In this document: positions 34,767-44,349 of the stretch, in pieces
Layout: each line of letters begins with the position of its first letter
Numbering within the stretch: the first letter of the stretch is position 1
DNA from: Paenibacillus hexagrammi
GTDB taxonomy: Bacteria; Bacillota; Bacilli; Paenibacillales; NBRC-103111
Length of the DNA: 64,000 bases
Reading direction: 5' to 3'
NCBI RefSeq assembly: GCF_021513275.1
Contig: NZ_CP090978.1
Coordinates: 992,001-1,056,000, forward strand
Program-made: the position numbers and the translations under genes
Notes under the pieces: model-generated
Databases searched by the model: none
Told to the model about the DNA's origin: nothing
Seen by the model: only the letters and a program-made list of their open reading frames with translations

Positions 34767-34954
34767 CGTATGAATTCACCCGCTGGGTAGCAGGCGGGTG
34801 AATTCATACGATTTGCCGATAAAGCTGATGACCGTTACGAGCTTCAGTAGATTTTCTCCGATCGCACTAATCTCCGAAAACTACTGAGCCCTACACTTCA
34901 CTTTATCGACAGTCTGTATGAATTCACCCGCTGGATGATAGGCGGGTGAATTCA
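34767..34954. repeat. Palindromic dispersed element, copy 2 (malE-malF intergenic)
   Basis: A 104-bp core (34811-34914) is flanked by two copies of one hairpin. The left copy (34767-34810) has a perfect 17-bp stem, and the right copy (34919-34954) a 13-bp stem; both contain TGAATTCACCCGC. The core is the reverse complement of the element at 22469-22646, sharing a 26-base identical stretch (CGGAGAAAATCTACTGAAGC plus six more) and CAGTAGTTTTCGGAGA. It lies between malE and malF, where it can stop or process the transcript. Confidence 0.85.
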
Positions 34955-34983
34955 ATAATTTTCAACGTGAGAGGAGCAAGGAG

Positions 34984-36341
34984 ATGAGTCAGATGCGCAT
35001 GGTAACGATGCAGGAAAAGGAAGCTAGACTGTCTCGTTCACGCTTCTTTGCAGCTATTCTGTCTGTGTTATGGTCCGGGCTGGGCCAATGGTATAACCGG
35101 CAGTACATAAAGGGCCTGCTGCTAGCCGCCTTACAAGCGGCGGGTGTTACCTATTTTCATGACAAATTATTCAATGCGGTTGTAGGGCTCATGACCTTAG
35201 GTAGTACGCCGACCAGACAGGTCGAGGTTAAGGGTGTTTTCAAGAACGTTCCGGGTGATCATTCCATCTTTTTGATGCTAGAGGGCATTTCAATCGTGCT
35301 CGCTTTTCTGCTTCTCGCCACTATTTACATTATGAATGTAAGGGATGCATATGAAGTTGGGAAGCAACGCGAAGCAGGGAAGAAGCCAAACAACTTCATG
35401 CAATCCCTTCACTATATGCTGGACAAGAAATTTGCAGAGATGCTGCTGATCCTTCCGGGAGTCGGCATTCTTTTCTTTACTGTACTGCCGATCATCTTCA
35501 TGGTGATGATTGCTTTTACCAATTATTCCGCGCCCGACCACGTCCCGCCTGCCAAGCTTGTCGATTGGGTAGGTTTACAAACATTTAAGGACCTGCTGTT
35601 GCTTAAATCCTGGAGCGCTACGTTTTTTGGTGTGTTAAGATGGACCATCATTTGGGCAGTATCTGCGACCATTACGACTTTTTTGGAGGCTTTATGGTCG
35701 CACTGCTGGTCCAACAAAAAGGGATCCGCTTTAAAGGCTTCTGGAGAACGATTCTAATTGTTCCTTATGCGATTCCGAGCTTGATCTCGCTGCTGATGAT
35801 GCGCAATTTGTTCAATGCCCAGTTCGGTCCAATCAATCAATATCTGGGCTATTTAGGCATTTACCAGCCTCAATGGTTGACAGACCCGGTTTGGGCCAAA
35901 TTCACAGTAATTCTTGTCAATATGTGGGTAGGGATTCCGGTTTCTATGATTCTTATTATGGGTGTTCTCACAACCATTCCAAAAGACTTATATGAAGCAG
36001 CCGATATCGACGGGGCAACGGGCTTTCAGAAGTTCAAGGTCATTACGATGCCTTTAGTCTTATTCACTACAGGGCCTGTTCTAATTACACAATTTGCGGG
36101 TAACATCAACAATTTCAACGCCATCTTCCTGCTGACACAGGGAGGTCCTACAGTTGGGCAATATCAGTTCGCGGGGGCCACTGACCTACTTGTGACCTGG
36201 CTGTTCAACCTGACGCTGAATCAGTTGAAATATAATATTGCCTCAGCTATTGGGATCATTATTTTCCTTATTGTAGCAACCTTCTCCATCTGGAATTTCC
36301 GCAGATCCCGTTCATTCAGAGAGGAGGACATGATTCAATGA
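34984..36341 (+). pseudogene. malF: Maltodextrin ABC transporter permease MalF, split by a one-base frameshift
   Basis: The first frame (from ATG 34984) encodes the MalF N-terminus (GLGQWYNRQYIKGL and membrane helices with LPIIFMVMIAFTNYS) and leaves the family after SATITTF at a run of six T (35679-35684). The other frame continues without loss as GGFMVALLVQQ, PYAIPSLISLLMMRNLFN and the ATPase-contact motif EAADIDGATGFQKFKVITMP, ending at 36341. One more T gives a single protein of about 452 residues. Sequencing error is likely. The end overlaps malG by four bases. Confidence 0.88.
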
Positions 36342-37186
36342 TCGGTCAACGACTCGCAAACCTCACACGGCTAAGTCTCAGTTATATTGTGCTCATTATT
36401 CTGGCTATCTGTAGCTTGTATCCAGCGTTATGGATCGTTCTTGGCTCGTTTCGGTCTGGTCGGTCCCTTTATAGCAAGACATTAATTCCCGAAAGCTTTA
36501 CGCTCGATAACTATCGAATCCTTTTTACTTCCAAGAGCTTTTTGTTCGGTCAATGGTATCTGAATACGCTGAAAATCGCCACCATTTCCATGGTGCTTGG
36601 CACCTTCCTGGTCTTGCTGTGCGGTTATGCGGTTTCACGCTTCCGTTTTAAAGGGCGCAGCCTTACATTGTCCATGATTCTAGTTCTTAATATGTTTCCG
36701 GGGTTCCTCAGCTTGATTGCGCTATTTATTCTGCTTAAGGAAATGGGCTTATTAAATACTCACCTGGCTATTATTATCGTGTATGCGGCAGGAGCACCAC
36801 TGTTCACCACTATTCTGGCGAAAGGCTTCTTCGACGCCATTCCACGCAGCCTGGATGAGGCGGCTAAGATTGACGGAGCCAACAACATGACGATTTTTTC
36901 CCGGATCATGCTGCCTCTATCGAAGCCTTTGATCACCTATGTTGCTTTGACCTCCTTCGTCGGACCATGGGTTGATTTTATCTTTGCACGTCTGGTGCTC
37001 CGTTCCAGAGACAAATGGACGTTGGCCGTAGGCCTCTTTGATCAGGTAGTGGGCAATAATCAAAGCTCGAACTTCACATTGTTCGCCGCATCGTCCGTGC
37101 TGATTGCGATTCCGATCACAATTTTATTCATCTTCCTGCAGCGCAATTTGGTTGATGGCTTGACTGCTGGAGCCAATAAAGGATGA
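36338..37186 (+). CDS. malG: Maltodextrin ABC transporter permease MalG
   Basis: This 282-residue inner-membrane protein has about six helices. The binding-protein-dependent transport loop DEAAKIDGANNMTIFSRIMLP near residue 172 contacts the ATPase. The ending GLTAGANKG is typical of MalG/MdxG. ATG overlaps the malF stop, and the stop overlaps the following amylase gene. No malK ATPase is encoded in this operon, so a shared ATPase (MsmX-like) elsewhere is expected. Confidence 0.93.
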   Translation: MIGQRLANLTRLSLSYIVLIILAICSLYPALWIVLGSFRSGRSLYSKTLIPESFTLDNYRILFTSKSFLFGQWYLNTLKIATISMVLGTFLVLLCGYAVSRFRFKGRSLTLSMILVLNMFPGFLSLIALFILLKEMGLLNTHLAIIIVYAAGAPLFTTILAKGFFDAIPRSLDEAAKIDGANNMTIFSRIMLPLSKPLITYVALTSFVGPWVDFIFARLVLRSRDKWTLAVGLFDQVVGNNQSSNFTLFAASSVLIAIPITILFIFLQRNLVDGLTAGANKG

Positions 37187-38832
37187 AGCGGATAAGGTCT
37201 CGAAAAAAAGGGGCTGTGCTCGGTTCCCTCGTCCTCGCTGCTTGGCTCGTTTCAAGCTGTGGGACGATGGGACCGACAGAGGCTCCCGATCTGATTGCAG
37301 GACAGTCTCCTGGTAAGACTCCAGATGAGGTTGGATTCGATTCAATTCTGGATGTGCAGCCCTCCATTGTCTATTACCAGATCTTTGTAAGATCCTTCTA
37401 TGATTCCAACGGGGACGGGATCGGTGATCTCAAGGGAATTGAGGAGAAGCTGGATTATTTATCCGATCTTGGTGTACAAGGGATCTGGTTGACACCGATT
37501 CAGCCCTCTCCGAGCTACCACGGTTATGATATTACGGATTATTACAGCATCAATCCACAATTCGGCACCATGGACGATTGCCAACATCTTATTCAGGAGG
37601 CGCATAAACGCCGCATCAAGGTAATCATGGATTTAGTCGTCAATCATACGAGCTCGAAGCACCCTTGGTTTCTCGATTCGGCCGCAGACAAGATCAGCCC
37701 GCACCGAAATTGGTATACCTGGCAGGAGGGTTTGGACGCATACAATTCAGGCGAACAAAGCGCTACAGGCGGTTCAGCCTGGCATAAGAAAGGCAGCGAT
37801 TCCTACTTGGGCGTATTTTCCGAGGGGATGCCTGATTTGAATTTCGATAATCCGGACGTTCGCCATGAGCTCGTTCAGGTGGGACAGTTTTGGCTGAAGC
37901 TGGGCTTTGACGGCTTCCGTTTGGATGCGGCTAAGCACGTGTACGACGACTTGAAATCATCCTCGGGCAGCCAAGAAATTGCCGCCAAGAACCAAGCATG
38001 GTGGCAGGAATTCCGTAAAGGCCTTAATGAGGTCAATCCTGATGCTTACCTGGTAGGGGAAGTATGGGATAGCGCTTCCGTCGCTGCCCCCTATGTTAAC
38101 CACGCCTTCAATTCAACCTTCGACTTCGACCTCAATAAGACACTTCGTACAATTGTAAGTTCCGAACAAACCGAGGATTTGGCAGAACTAGTAAAGCGCA
38201 GCTATCAGCCATTCTATCAGGAATCCGGCGGCAGCTTCGTGGATGCCACTTTCCTAGGAAACCACGATATGGATCGTGTGATGAGCAGCTTTAACGGCAA
38301 TCTGGAACATGCCAAGATGGCGGCGGCCCTATTATTGACACTGCCTGGCAATCCATTTGTTTATTATGGCGATGAAATCGGTATGCAGGGCAGAGGGGCG
38401 GACGAGAACAAACGCGAACCGATGCTATGGAGTGAGTCGGAAAAAGGGCAGGGCCAAACGACGTGGGAGCCCATTCTGTCCAACAGAGGCAGATCCAGAC
38501 CATCCGTTGAAGTGCAGAGAAAGGACCCGGACTCGCTATGGAACTTTTACAAAAATTTGATTGACTTACGCAAGAAGGAGCCTGCTCTGCGGGACGGTGA
38601 CATCGGCAGCTATGAGGTGAACACGCCAGGTGTTGTTTCCTATTTGCGTATGACCGACCACGAAACAGTACTTGTCTTACACAATATTTCGGGAAAGAAG
38701 CTAACGGTTACTTTGAATCATCGTTCTACAGATGCTTTTAACCAGCTTTCCTTTTCTACGAACACAGAAGCCGCCCTTGCGGATAACAATGTAACGCTTC
38801 CTCCCTATAGTACGGTTGTACTCAAACCGTAA
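37183..38832 (+). CDS. GH13 alpha-amylase family lipoprotein
   Basis: This 549-residue protein has a lysine/arginine-rich start, a hydrophobic segment and a lipobox ending LVSSC, so it should be anchored outside the membrane. The GH13 barrel shows QIFVRSFYDSNGDGIGDLKG, the nucleophile in DGFRLDAAKH, the acid in LVGEVWDSA and FLGNHDMDRV, followed by a C-terminal beta domain. It probably trims extracellular starch or maltodextrins for the MalEFG importer. The calcium-site motif DSNGDGIGD is complete. It is the last gene of the operon. Confidence 0.92.
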   Translation: MKRIRSRKKGAVLGSLVLAAWLVSSCGTMGPTEAPDLIAGQSPGKTPDEVGFDSILDVQPSIVYYQIFVRSFYDSNGDGIGDLKGIEEKLDYLSDLGVQGIWLTPIQPSPSYHGYDITDYYSINPQFGTMDDCQHLIQEAHKRRIKVIMDLVVNHTSSKHPWFLDSAADKISPHRNWYTWQEGLDAYNSGEQSATGGSAWHKKGSDSYLGVFSEGMPDLNFDNPDVRHELVQVGQFWLKLGFDGFRLDAAKHVYDDLKSSSGSQEIAAKNQAWWQEFRKGLNEVNPDAYLVGEVWDSASVAAPYVNHAFNSTFDFDLNKTLRTIVSSEQTEDLAELVKRSYQPFYQESGGSFVDATFLGNHDMDRVMSSFNGNLEHAKMAAALLLTLPGNPFVYYGDEIGMQGRGADENKREPMLWSESEKGQGQTTWEPILSNRGRSRPSVEVQRKDPDSLWNFYKNLIDLRKKEPALRDGDIGSYEVNTPGVVSYLRMTDHETVLVLHNISGKKLTVTLNHRSTDAFNQLSFSTNTEAALADNNVTLPPYSTVVLKP

Positions 38833-38862
38833 CCTAACTACATACTCCTACAACTTAGAGGT

Positions 38863-38899
38863 GCAGTCTCATTGCTAGTTTTGGGGCTGCTTTTTTTTT
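38863..38899 (+). terminator. Terminator of the maltodextrin operon
   Basis: An 8-bp stem with two G-T pairs (GCAGTCTC with GGGGCTGC) is followed by nine T. Confidence 0.8.
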
Positions 38900-38964
38900 G
38901 TTTATACAAAATCTTGAACTGCTTCCTACATGTCAGATTACGAGGGTAACCAAAAGGAGGACAT

Positions 38965-39615
38965 ATGATTAAGATCGTGTTGGCCGATGATCACAAAATT
39001 ATGAGCGAAGGTATTAAGCTGATTTTGGAAAGGGAAAGGGAAATTAAGGTTGTGGGGTACGCCCGTACCGCTCTGGAAACGATGAACCTCTGCACGCAAC
39101 TGCAGCCCGACATGATTGTGATGGATATTTCTTTGCCAAGCCTGGATGGTGTAGAAGGGATCAAACGAATTAAGGACAAGTTCCCCTCTCTAAAAATCAT
39201 GATTTTTACCGGCTGCAGCGATGCCGAGCTGATGGTTCAAGCCATCCATCATGGCGTGAATGGGTATATTCTGAAGGATATCAGCCCCGATGAGCTAATC
39301 ATGGCCGTGAAAAGTGCAGTTACAGGGCTAAGCATCATGCATAAGGATGCACTAAAGGGGATCGTCGAGCATGTGAATCTTTATAAGCAGACTAGCTTTC
39401 TGAGTGAGGATAAAGTTGCGCTTCCTCTTACGGAGCGTGAAATCAACATCATCCGGCATATTGTGGAGGGGAAGGAAAACAGGGAGATCGCCAAGAGCTT
39501 ATTTGTCTCGGAAGGCACGATCAAGAATACGATTTCCGGCATTCTCAAAAAGCTGGAGGTGAGGGACAGGATCCAATTGGTCGTATATGCCATTCGTAAC
39601 AGACTGGTTAGTTAG
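38965..39615 (+). CDS. NarL/LuxR family response regulator (orphan)
   Basis: This 216-residue protein has a receiver domain with the acidic pair DDH near residue 8, the phospho-acceptor in PDMIVMDISLP (about D55) and the lysine in LKDIS. A LuxR-type helix-turn-helix follows (LTEREINIIRHIVEGKENRE, IAKSLFVSEGTIKNTISGIL). No histidine kinase gene is next to it. It lies directly upstream of the carrier-protein operon, separated by a terminator, and could be its activator, but this is positional inference. Ribosome binding site AAGGAGG. Confidence 0.9.
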   Translation: MIKIVLADDHKIMSEGIKLILEREREIKVVGYARTALETMNLCTQLQPDMIVMDISLPSLDGVEGIKRIKDKFPSLKIMIFTGCSDAELMVQAIHHGVNGYILKDISPDELIMAVKSAVTGLSIMHKDALKGIVEHVNLYKQTSFLSEDKVALPLTEREINIIRHIVEGKENREIAKSLFVSEGTIKNTISGILKKLEVRDRIQLVVYAIRNRLVS

Positions 39616-39628
39616 ACGGAGTATACGT

Positions 39629-39668
39629 AGGAAACAAGGACTAAGGATAAGCTGCGTTTCCTTTTTTT
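39629..39668 (+). terminator. Intrinsic terminator
   Basis: AGGAAAC and GTTTCCT pair around a 20-base loop and are followed by T7. The hairpin marks the left border of the biosynthetic operon. Confidence 0.75.
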
Positions 39669-39830
39669 AGGCGTATGAATTGGCCACAAGGACAATGAAT
39701 CGTTACGCAGGGCATCTAGTTCTCTTTCGGTAAGCAAGTATAATTTGTACTACAGGTAAGGTGATCGCTTCTCAGGTTACTGAGGGGTCACAAATACCTG
39801 GCATACTCGATAGAAAGGAAGTAGGGGGTA

Positions 39831-40115
39831 ATGACAGAAACGGAAGCTATAAAGGGCATCATTACATCCGTATTAAAATTGGAGGCTCAAGAGGTCTCAA
39901 GTATGGGTCCAGATGAACCTTTAAACACCGTAGGGATGGATTCGATCAATTGCATGGACATTGTCATTCAGATCGAGGAGCATTTTGGCGTCGTGTTTCA
40001 TGATGACGAGCTTCTGCTGGACCAGTTGAACACCATTTCTAAATTGAGTGAGATTGTGATGCGAAAGCTGGACAAGCCATCTGCGGGGATCAAGGAGGAA
40101 GAAGCATGCCGATGA
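39831..40115 (+). CDS. Acyl carrier protein 1
   Basis: This 94-residue free-standing carrier protein has the phosphopantetheine serine in VGMDSINCMDIVIQIEE near residue 38. A helix-turn after it (FGVVFHDDELLLDQL) fits ACP rather than a large PCP domain. It opens the operon with a GGGGG-type ribosome binding site and overlaps the next gene by ten bases. By analogy with BtrI of butirosin biosynthesis it may carry an amino acid during modification. A TATAAT at 39739-39744 may be the operon's -10 box; no convincing -35 was found. Confidence 0.88.
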   Translation: MTETEAIKGIITSVLKLEAQEVSSMGPDEPLNTVGMDSINCMDIVIQIEEHFGVVFHDDELLLDQLNTISKLSEIVMRKLDKPSAGIKEEEACR

Positions 40116-41878
40116 TCGAGGTGGTCGATCTGGTCAAAGAATACCAATTAAATGTAAGGAAGAAGGGATTATTAGGCTCAATTCAAAGTATTTTGATTCC
40201 GGAATATCAGACCAAGCGAGCTGTTGACGGCGTCTCCTTTTCGATTGAGAAAGGTGAAACTGTCGGATTCATAGGTCCTAACGGAGCTGGTAAATCCTCT
40301 ACCGTGAAGATGTTGACCGGTATTTTGGTCCCAACTTCCGGAACGATTAAGGTGGGCGGGTTATCCCCATATAAGGACCGCAAGAAGAATGCTTCCCGCA
40401 TCGGGGTCGTGTTTGGACAGCGAACACAGCTCTGGTGGGACTTGCCTGTGGCGGATACGTATGATTTGCTCAAGCATATTTATAAAATTCCTGATCAGGT
40501 CTATCGGAGCAATCTTCAATTGTTCAGCGAGCTTCTCGGCCTGCATGAATTTATGAAGCATCCCGTACGTCAGCTGAGCTTAGGGCAAAAGATGCGTGCC
40601 GATATCGCTGCTGCGCTGCTGCATGATCCCGATATTATTTTCTTCGATGAGCCTACGATTGGACTTGACGTCGTCGCTAAGGAGAATATTCGAGAATTCA
40701 TTCGAACTGTCAATAAGGAAAAAGGCACAACCATGCTGTTTACGACCCACGATATGGTGGATATCGAGAAGACCTGCCAACGCATGATCATTATTGACCA
40801 TGGCAAGAAGATTTACGACGGAAGCGTGGCGGAAATCAAAGATCTGTACGGCGGCAGCCGCATCTTGGCTGTAGAATTTGCTGAACGTTATCCTCAGGTC
40901 ATAGTGCCGGGCGCGGAACTGATCGAAGAGAAGGATAACAAGAAATGGTTTCGCTTCGAAAAGAATGAGGTTCAGGTTTCACAGCTTATCAATCAGATTT
41001 CCCAAAGATACAGCATTCTCGATCTGACGGTGCAGGAGCCTGAAATCGATAGCGTCATTCGGGATATTTACCAGGGGGAATTCACCTTGATAAGAGTTTA
41101 TCTGGAGTTTGCTAAGAAATCCTTTCAGAACAACCTGGTCTACCGGATGGATTATTTCGCCGGGGTCATCAACGCGCTCGTCATGATATTCGTCAACATT
41201 TCCATCTGGAAGGCGATTTATGAGGAAGAGGAGACGCTGGATGGAGTTCAATTCAAAATTCTGGCGACGTACATCGTGCTCTCCTTTCTCATGCAAGTGG
41301 TGTACATGATGGATGAATATCTGATTGAATCCAAGGTTAGGAGCGGTCTTATTTCCTCGGATTTACTAAGGCCGATCAGTTTCAGAATGTACGTTCTCTC
41401 TCATAGCATCGGAACAACTCTGTTCCGTCTCATTATGCAGCTTGCACCCGCACTGATTATCTCCATTTTTCTATTCAAACTGCTGCCTCCTTTCTCTCTC
41501 GCCATGTTGCTCTACTTCATACTCAGCGCCATTCTAGGTTATTTGGTCCTGTATCAGCTGAACTTTCTGGTCTGGATTAGCTCCTTCTGGTTTTACTGGA
41601 CCTTCAGTCTCGTTACGATCAAGGATGCTGCGGTGATGATCTTCTCAGGCGCATTAATCCCACTGTGGTTTATGCCCTCTTGGCTCACTGATTTTATTCA
41701 GCTCACTCCCTTCGATTCCATGTTCTATACACCGATCCGTATCTACTTGGGCATGATTCCCCAGGAAGAAATCATAGGGGCCATGACAAGGCAAATCATT
41801 TGGGTGTTGATTCTTTTTGGACTGGGGCAGCTACTGTGGAAAGCGGCTGCTAAAAAATTAGTCGTACAAGGGGGGTGA
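40106..41878 (+). CDS. ABC transporter, ATPase fused to ABC-2 permease domain
   Basis: Residues 1-325 form an ABC ATPase of the DrrA/NatA type (Walker A GPNGAGKSS, signature LSLGQKMRADIAAALL, Walker B IIFFDEPTIGLD). Residues 330-590 are an ABC-2 permease with about six helices, of the PF06182 kind. In relatives the ATPase and this permease are usually separate genes. The join falls at DIYQGEFTLIRV, where a G5 run (41074-41078) precedes an in-frame TTG at 41087 with ideal spacing. One extra G would end the ATPase soon after and leave the permease starting at that TTG. The fusion may therefore be a sequencing artefact. It likely exports the cluster's product together with the next gene. Confidence 0.85.
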   Translation: MPMIEVVDLVKEYQLNVRKKGLLGSIQSILIPEYQTKRAVDGVSFSIEKGETVGFIGPNGAGKSSTVKMLTGILVPTSGTIKVGGLSPYKDRKKNASRIGVVFGQRTQLWWDLPVADTYDLLKHIYKIPDQVYRSNLQLFSELLGLHEFMKHPVRQLSLGQKMRADIAAALLHDPDIIFFDEPTIGLDVVAKENIREFIRTVNKEKGTTMLFTTHDMVDIEKTCQRMIIIDHGKKIYDGSVAEIKDLYGGSRILAVEFAERYPQVIVPGAELIEEKDNKKWFRFEKNEVQVSQLINQISQRYSILDLTVQEPEIDSVIRDIYQGEFTLIRVYLEFAKKSFQNNLVYRMDYFAGVINALVMIFVNISIWKAIYEEEETLDGVQFKILATYIVLSFLMQVVYMMDEYLIESKVRSGLISSDLLRPISFRMYVLSHSIGTTLFRLIMQLAPALIISIFLFKLLPPFSLAMLLYFILSAILGYLVLYQLNFLVWISSFWFYWTFSLVTIKDAAVMIFSGALIPLWFMPSWLTDFIQLTPFDSMFYTPIRIYLGMIPQEEIIGAMTRQIIWVLILFGLGQLLWKAAAKKLVVQGG

Positions 41879-41884
41879 TCTCGA

Positions 41885-42709
41885 ATGAAGTCGTTACTAG
41901 ACCTGCTGGTCGTGTTCTATAAGTATTCCATACTGAGCTTGAAGACAACGCTGGAGTACAAATTCGACCGGACGTTAATCACGGTTGCGATCTGCTTCAG
42001 GGAAATGATCAGTGTCATCGTCATGTTCCTCATTCTTACTCGATTTCTTCACATTAAGGGTTGGGAAATGAACGAATTGTTCTTTTTATACAGCTTTTTA
42101 TTCTTATCCTACAGTTTGTTTGTGTTCTTATTCTCGGGAATCAGAGACTTCGATCAGATGGTCTACTCCGGAGAATTTGACCGGCTGCTCATCCGGCCTC
42201 TGGGCTTGATGTTCCAGATTATTGCTTCTAGGGTTGATTATCCGGCTACACTGGGACACGGCATCGTAGGTGTGCTGCTCTTTATGAATACAGCTTTCTC
42301 CGTCGGCATCGAGTGGACTTGGCAGAACAGTCTGTACTACATAGCGGCCTTGATTGGCGGTGCGATCATACAGGCAGCCATCTTCCTGCTGTCGGCTTGC
42401 TTCAGCTTTTGGGTGATACGTACGGAGAATTTGCGCAATCTCATTTTCTTTAATTCTAGAAGGATTGCCGGGTATCCGATCAGCTTTTATCCTGGACTGA
42501 TACAGAAATTGCTCATTTTTGTTGTGCCATTCTCGTTCGTCAATTATTTCCCTGCGCAATATTTTTTAAGAAAAAGTGAGATGGGCTCATTCTGGGAAGG
42601 CTGTATGTATTTGTCGCCGCTCGTCGGCGTTGTCATGTTCATCCTCGTATACTGGTTTTGGAAAACGGGGGCTAAGCGATATTCGAGCTCAGGGAACGCT
42701 TTGTTCTAG
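41885..42709 (+). CDS. ABC-2 type permease (PF06182-like)
   Basis: This 274-residue membrane protein has about six hydrophobic segments. Its central loop DQMVYSGEFDRLLIRPLGLM is the conserved cytoplasmic motif of DUF990/ABC2_membrane_6 permeases. It starts seven bases after the ATPase/permease gene and completes a two-component exporter. This type is common in antibiotic export and resistance modules. It is likely part of the same transcript. Confidence 0.85.
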   Translation: MKSLLDLLVVFYKYSILSLKTTLEYKFDRTLITVAICFREMISVIVMFLILTRFLHIKGWEMNELFFLYSFLFLSYSLFVFLFSGIRDFDQMVYSGEFDRLLIRPLGLMFQIIASRVDYPATLGHGIVGVLLFMNTAFSVGIEWTWQNSLYYIAALIGGAIIQAAIFLLSACFSFWVIRTENLRNLIFFNSRRIAGYPISFYPGLIQKLLIFVVPFSFVNYFPAQYFLRKSEMGSFWEGCMYLSPLVGVVMFILVYWFWKTGAKRYSSSGNALF

Positions 42710-42767
42710 GAAGAGGATTATACAGAGGGGTTTATTTGATGGAAGCTTAGTGGGAGGATCATGAATT

Positions 42768-44341
42768 TTGAAAAAATATACGAATATCATCGTGATTGCT
42801 GTGATTTTAATTGGAGTTTCCGTGTACTACACCGTAAAAAAAGTAAACGTTCAAGACGTGCTACTAGCACTGGGCTACTACGATGAAAAAATCAGCATTA
42901 TCAACACAGGAGATGTTCACGGGCATTTGATGTATGACGAAGCAAACGGCGGATATTATACGCTGGATGAAGTCAGTACGGAGATGGGCATGCCGCTGCT
43001 GAAAGGAATTGCGGACGAGCTTCGCGCCAAGAATCCGAACTCCTTGTTTCTGGACAGCGGAGACATGTTCCACGGTACGAATGAAGCGAACATCAATGAG
43101 GGTGAGGGTGTTGTTGAAGCAGCTAACCTGATGGGGTACGACGCGATGGTTCTCGGCAATCACGACTTGGATTTCGGTTTCGACCGGGCCATGGAAATCA
43201 AGGATCAACTGAAATTTCCTATGCTGACAGCGAATGTCTACAAGAACGGTAAGCCGGCCTTCGAGTCCTACAAGATCGTTACAGTAGGCGGCAAAAAAAT
43301 CGGTCTGTTTGGGTTGACGGTCCCTGAAGCATTGTCGAACATGAACGTGTTGGATCCCAGTGGCGTTACGTTCGAGGATCAAGAGACGGCGGCACGCAGG
43401 GTCATCGCTGAGCTGCAGGAACAGCATGTCGATGCCATCATCTTGATGTCGCACCTGGGGGATGATCTGGATAAAGAGCTGATCAAGAAGGTTTCCGGTA
43501 TCGATTTTATCCTAAGCGGTCATCATCACTGGCTGTATGAAAAGGCAGACAAGGTGAACCAAACCTATCTGGCGGAACCAGGCTCTTACAGTACGCATGT
43601 GGGCTTAGCTGATATGTACTTCAAGGATGGTAAGGTCGCCAAGGTCGCGTGGAGCACCTATCAAACGAAAGACCGGTCCAAAGAGGACCAAGCAGTAGCT
43701 GAAGTTGCCAATAAATATCATGCGATTGCGCTTGAGCAAGGGAAAGAGGTCGTGGGCTCCAGCGATGTGCAGCTTAACGGTATTCGCTCCCAAGTCCGAT
43801 CGAAGGAAACGAATTTGGCGGACCTCATCACGGATGCTATGAAGGAGATAGGACAAGCTGATCTAGCCCTGCTCAATGGGGGGGAATCAGGGAGAGTATC
43901 CCGAAAGGCGAATTGTCCTTGTACACGATCGGCAAGCCGCTGCCGTTTGTTAATTCACTTGTAACCGTCGAGGTGAAAGGCGAAAAGGTGTACGAAGCGC
44001 TCGAAAGAGGACTCAGAGAGTGGCCGATCGGTTCCAGTAACGGCGGTTTCCTGCAGGTCTCCGGAATCAGCTATTCCTTTGACGGCTCCAAGCAAGCAGG
44101 TAAGCGTTTGATCAGCGTGACCATGAATGGACAGCCGCTTGATAAAGATAAGCTGTACAAAGTGGCCGTTAACGATTATCTGGTCAATGGAGGCGATAAC
44201 TACAAGGAATTCGAGGGCGCCAAAATGATCAGCCGTGGAGGACTGCTGCGGGATGTACTGGCAGAATATGTGAAAAGCAAGGGGACAGTGTCGCCGCAAA
44301 CGGAGGGAAGAATCACGATTACCAATGAGAGATACAAATAG
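42768..44341 (+). pseudogene. Membrane-anchored 5'-nucleotidase/metallophosphatase, split by a one-base frameshift
   Basis: The protein starts with an N-terminal membrane anchor (about residues 5-22). The UshA-type metallophosphatase domain then shows GDVHGHL near residue 48, SGDMFHGT near 98, LGNHDLDFGF near 127, MSHLGDD near 227 and SGHHHWL near 246. The frame breaks at seven G (43878-43884), right after ALLNGG. With one more G it continues as GIRESIPKGEL into the C-terminal nucleotidase domain ending at 44341, about 524 residues. An outer-surface phosphatase beside an exporter could activate a phosphorylated product, by analogy with antibiotic clusters. The start is TTG behind GGAGG. Confidence 0.85.
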
Positions 44342-44349
44342 GAGGGAAT

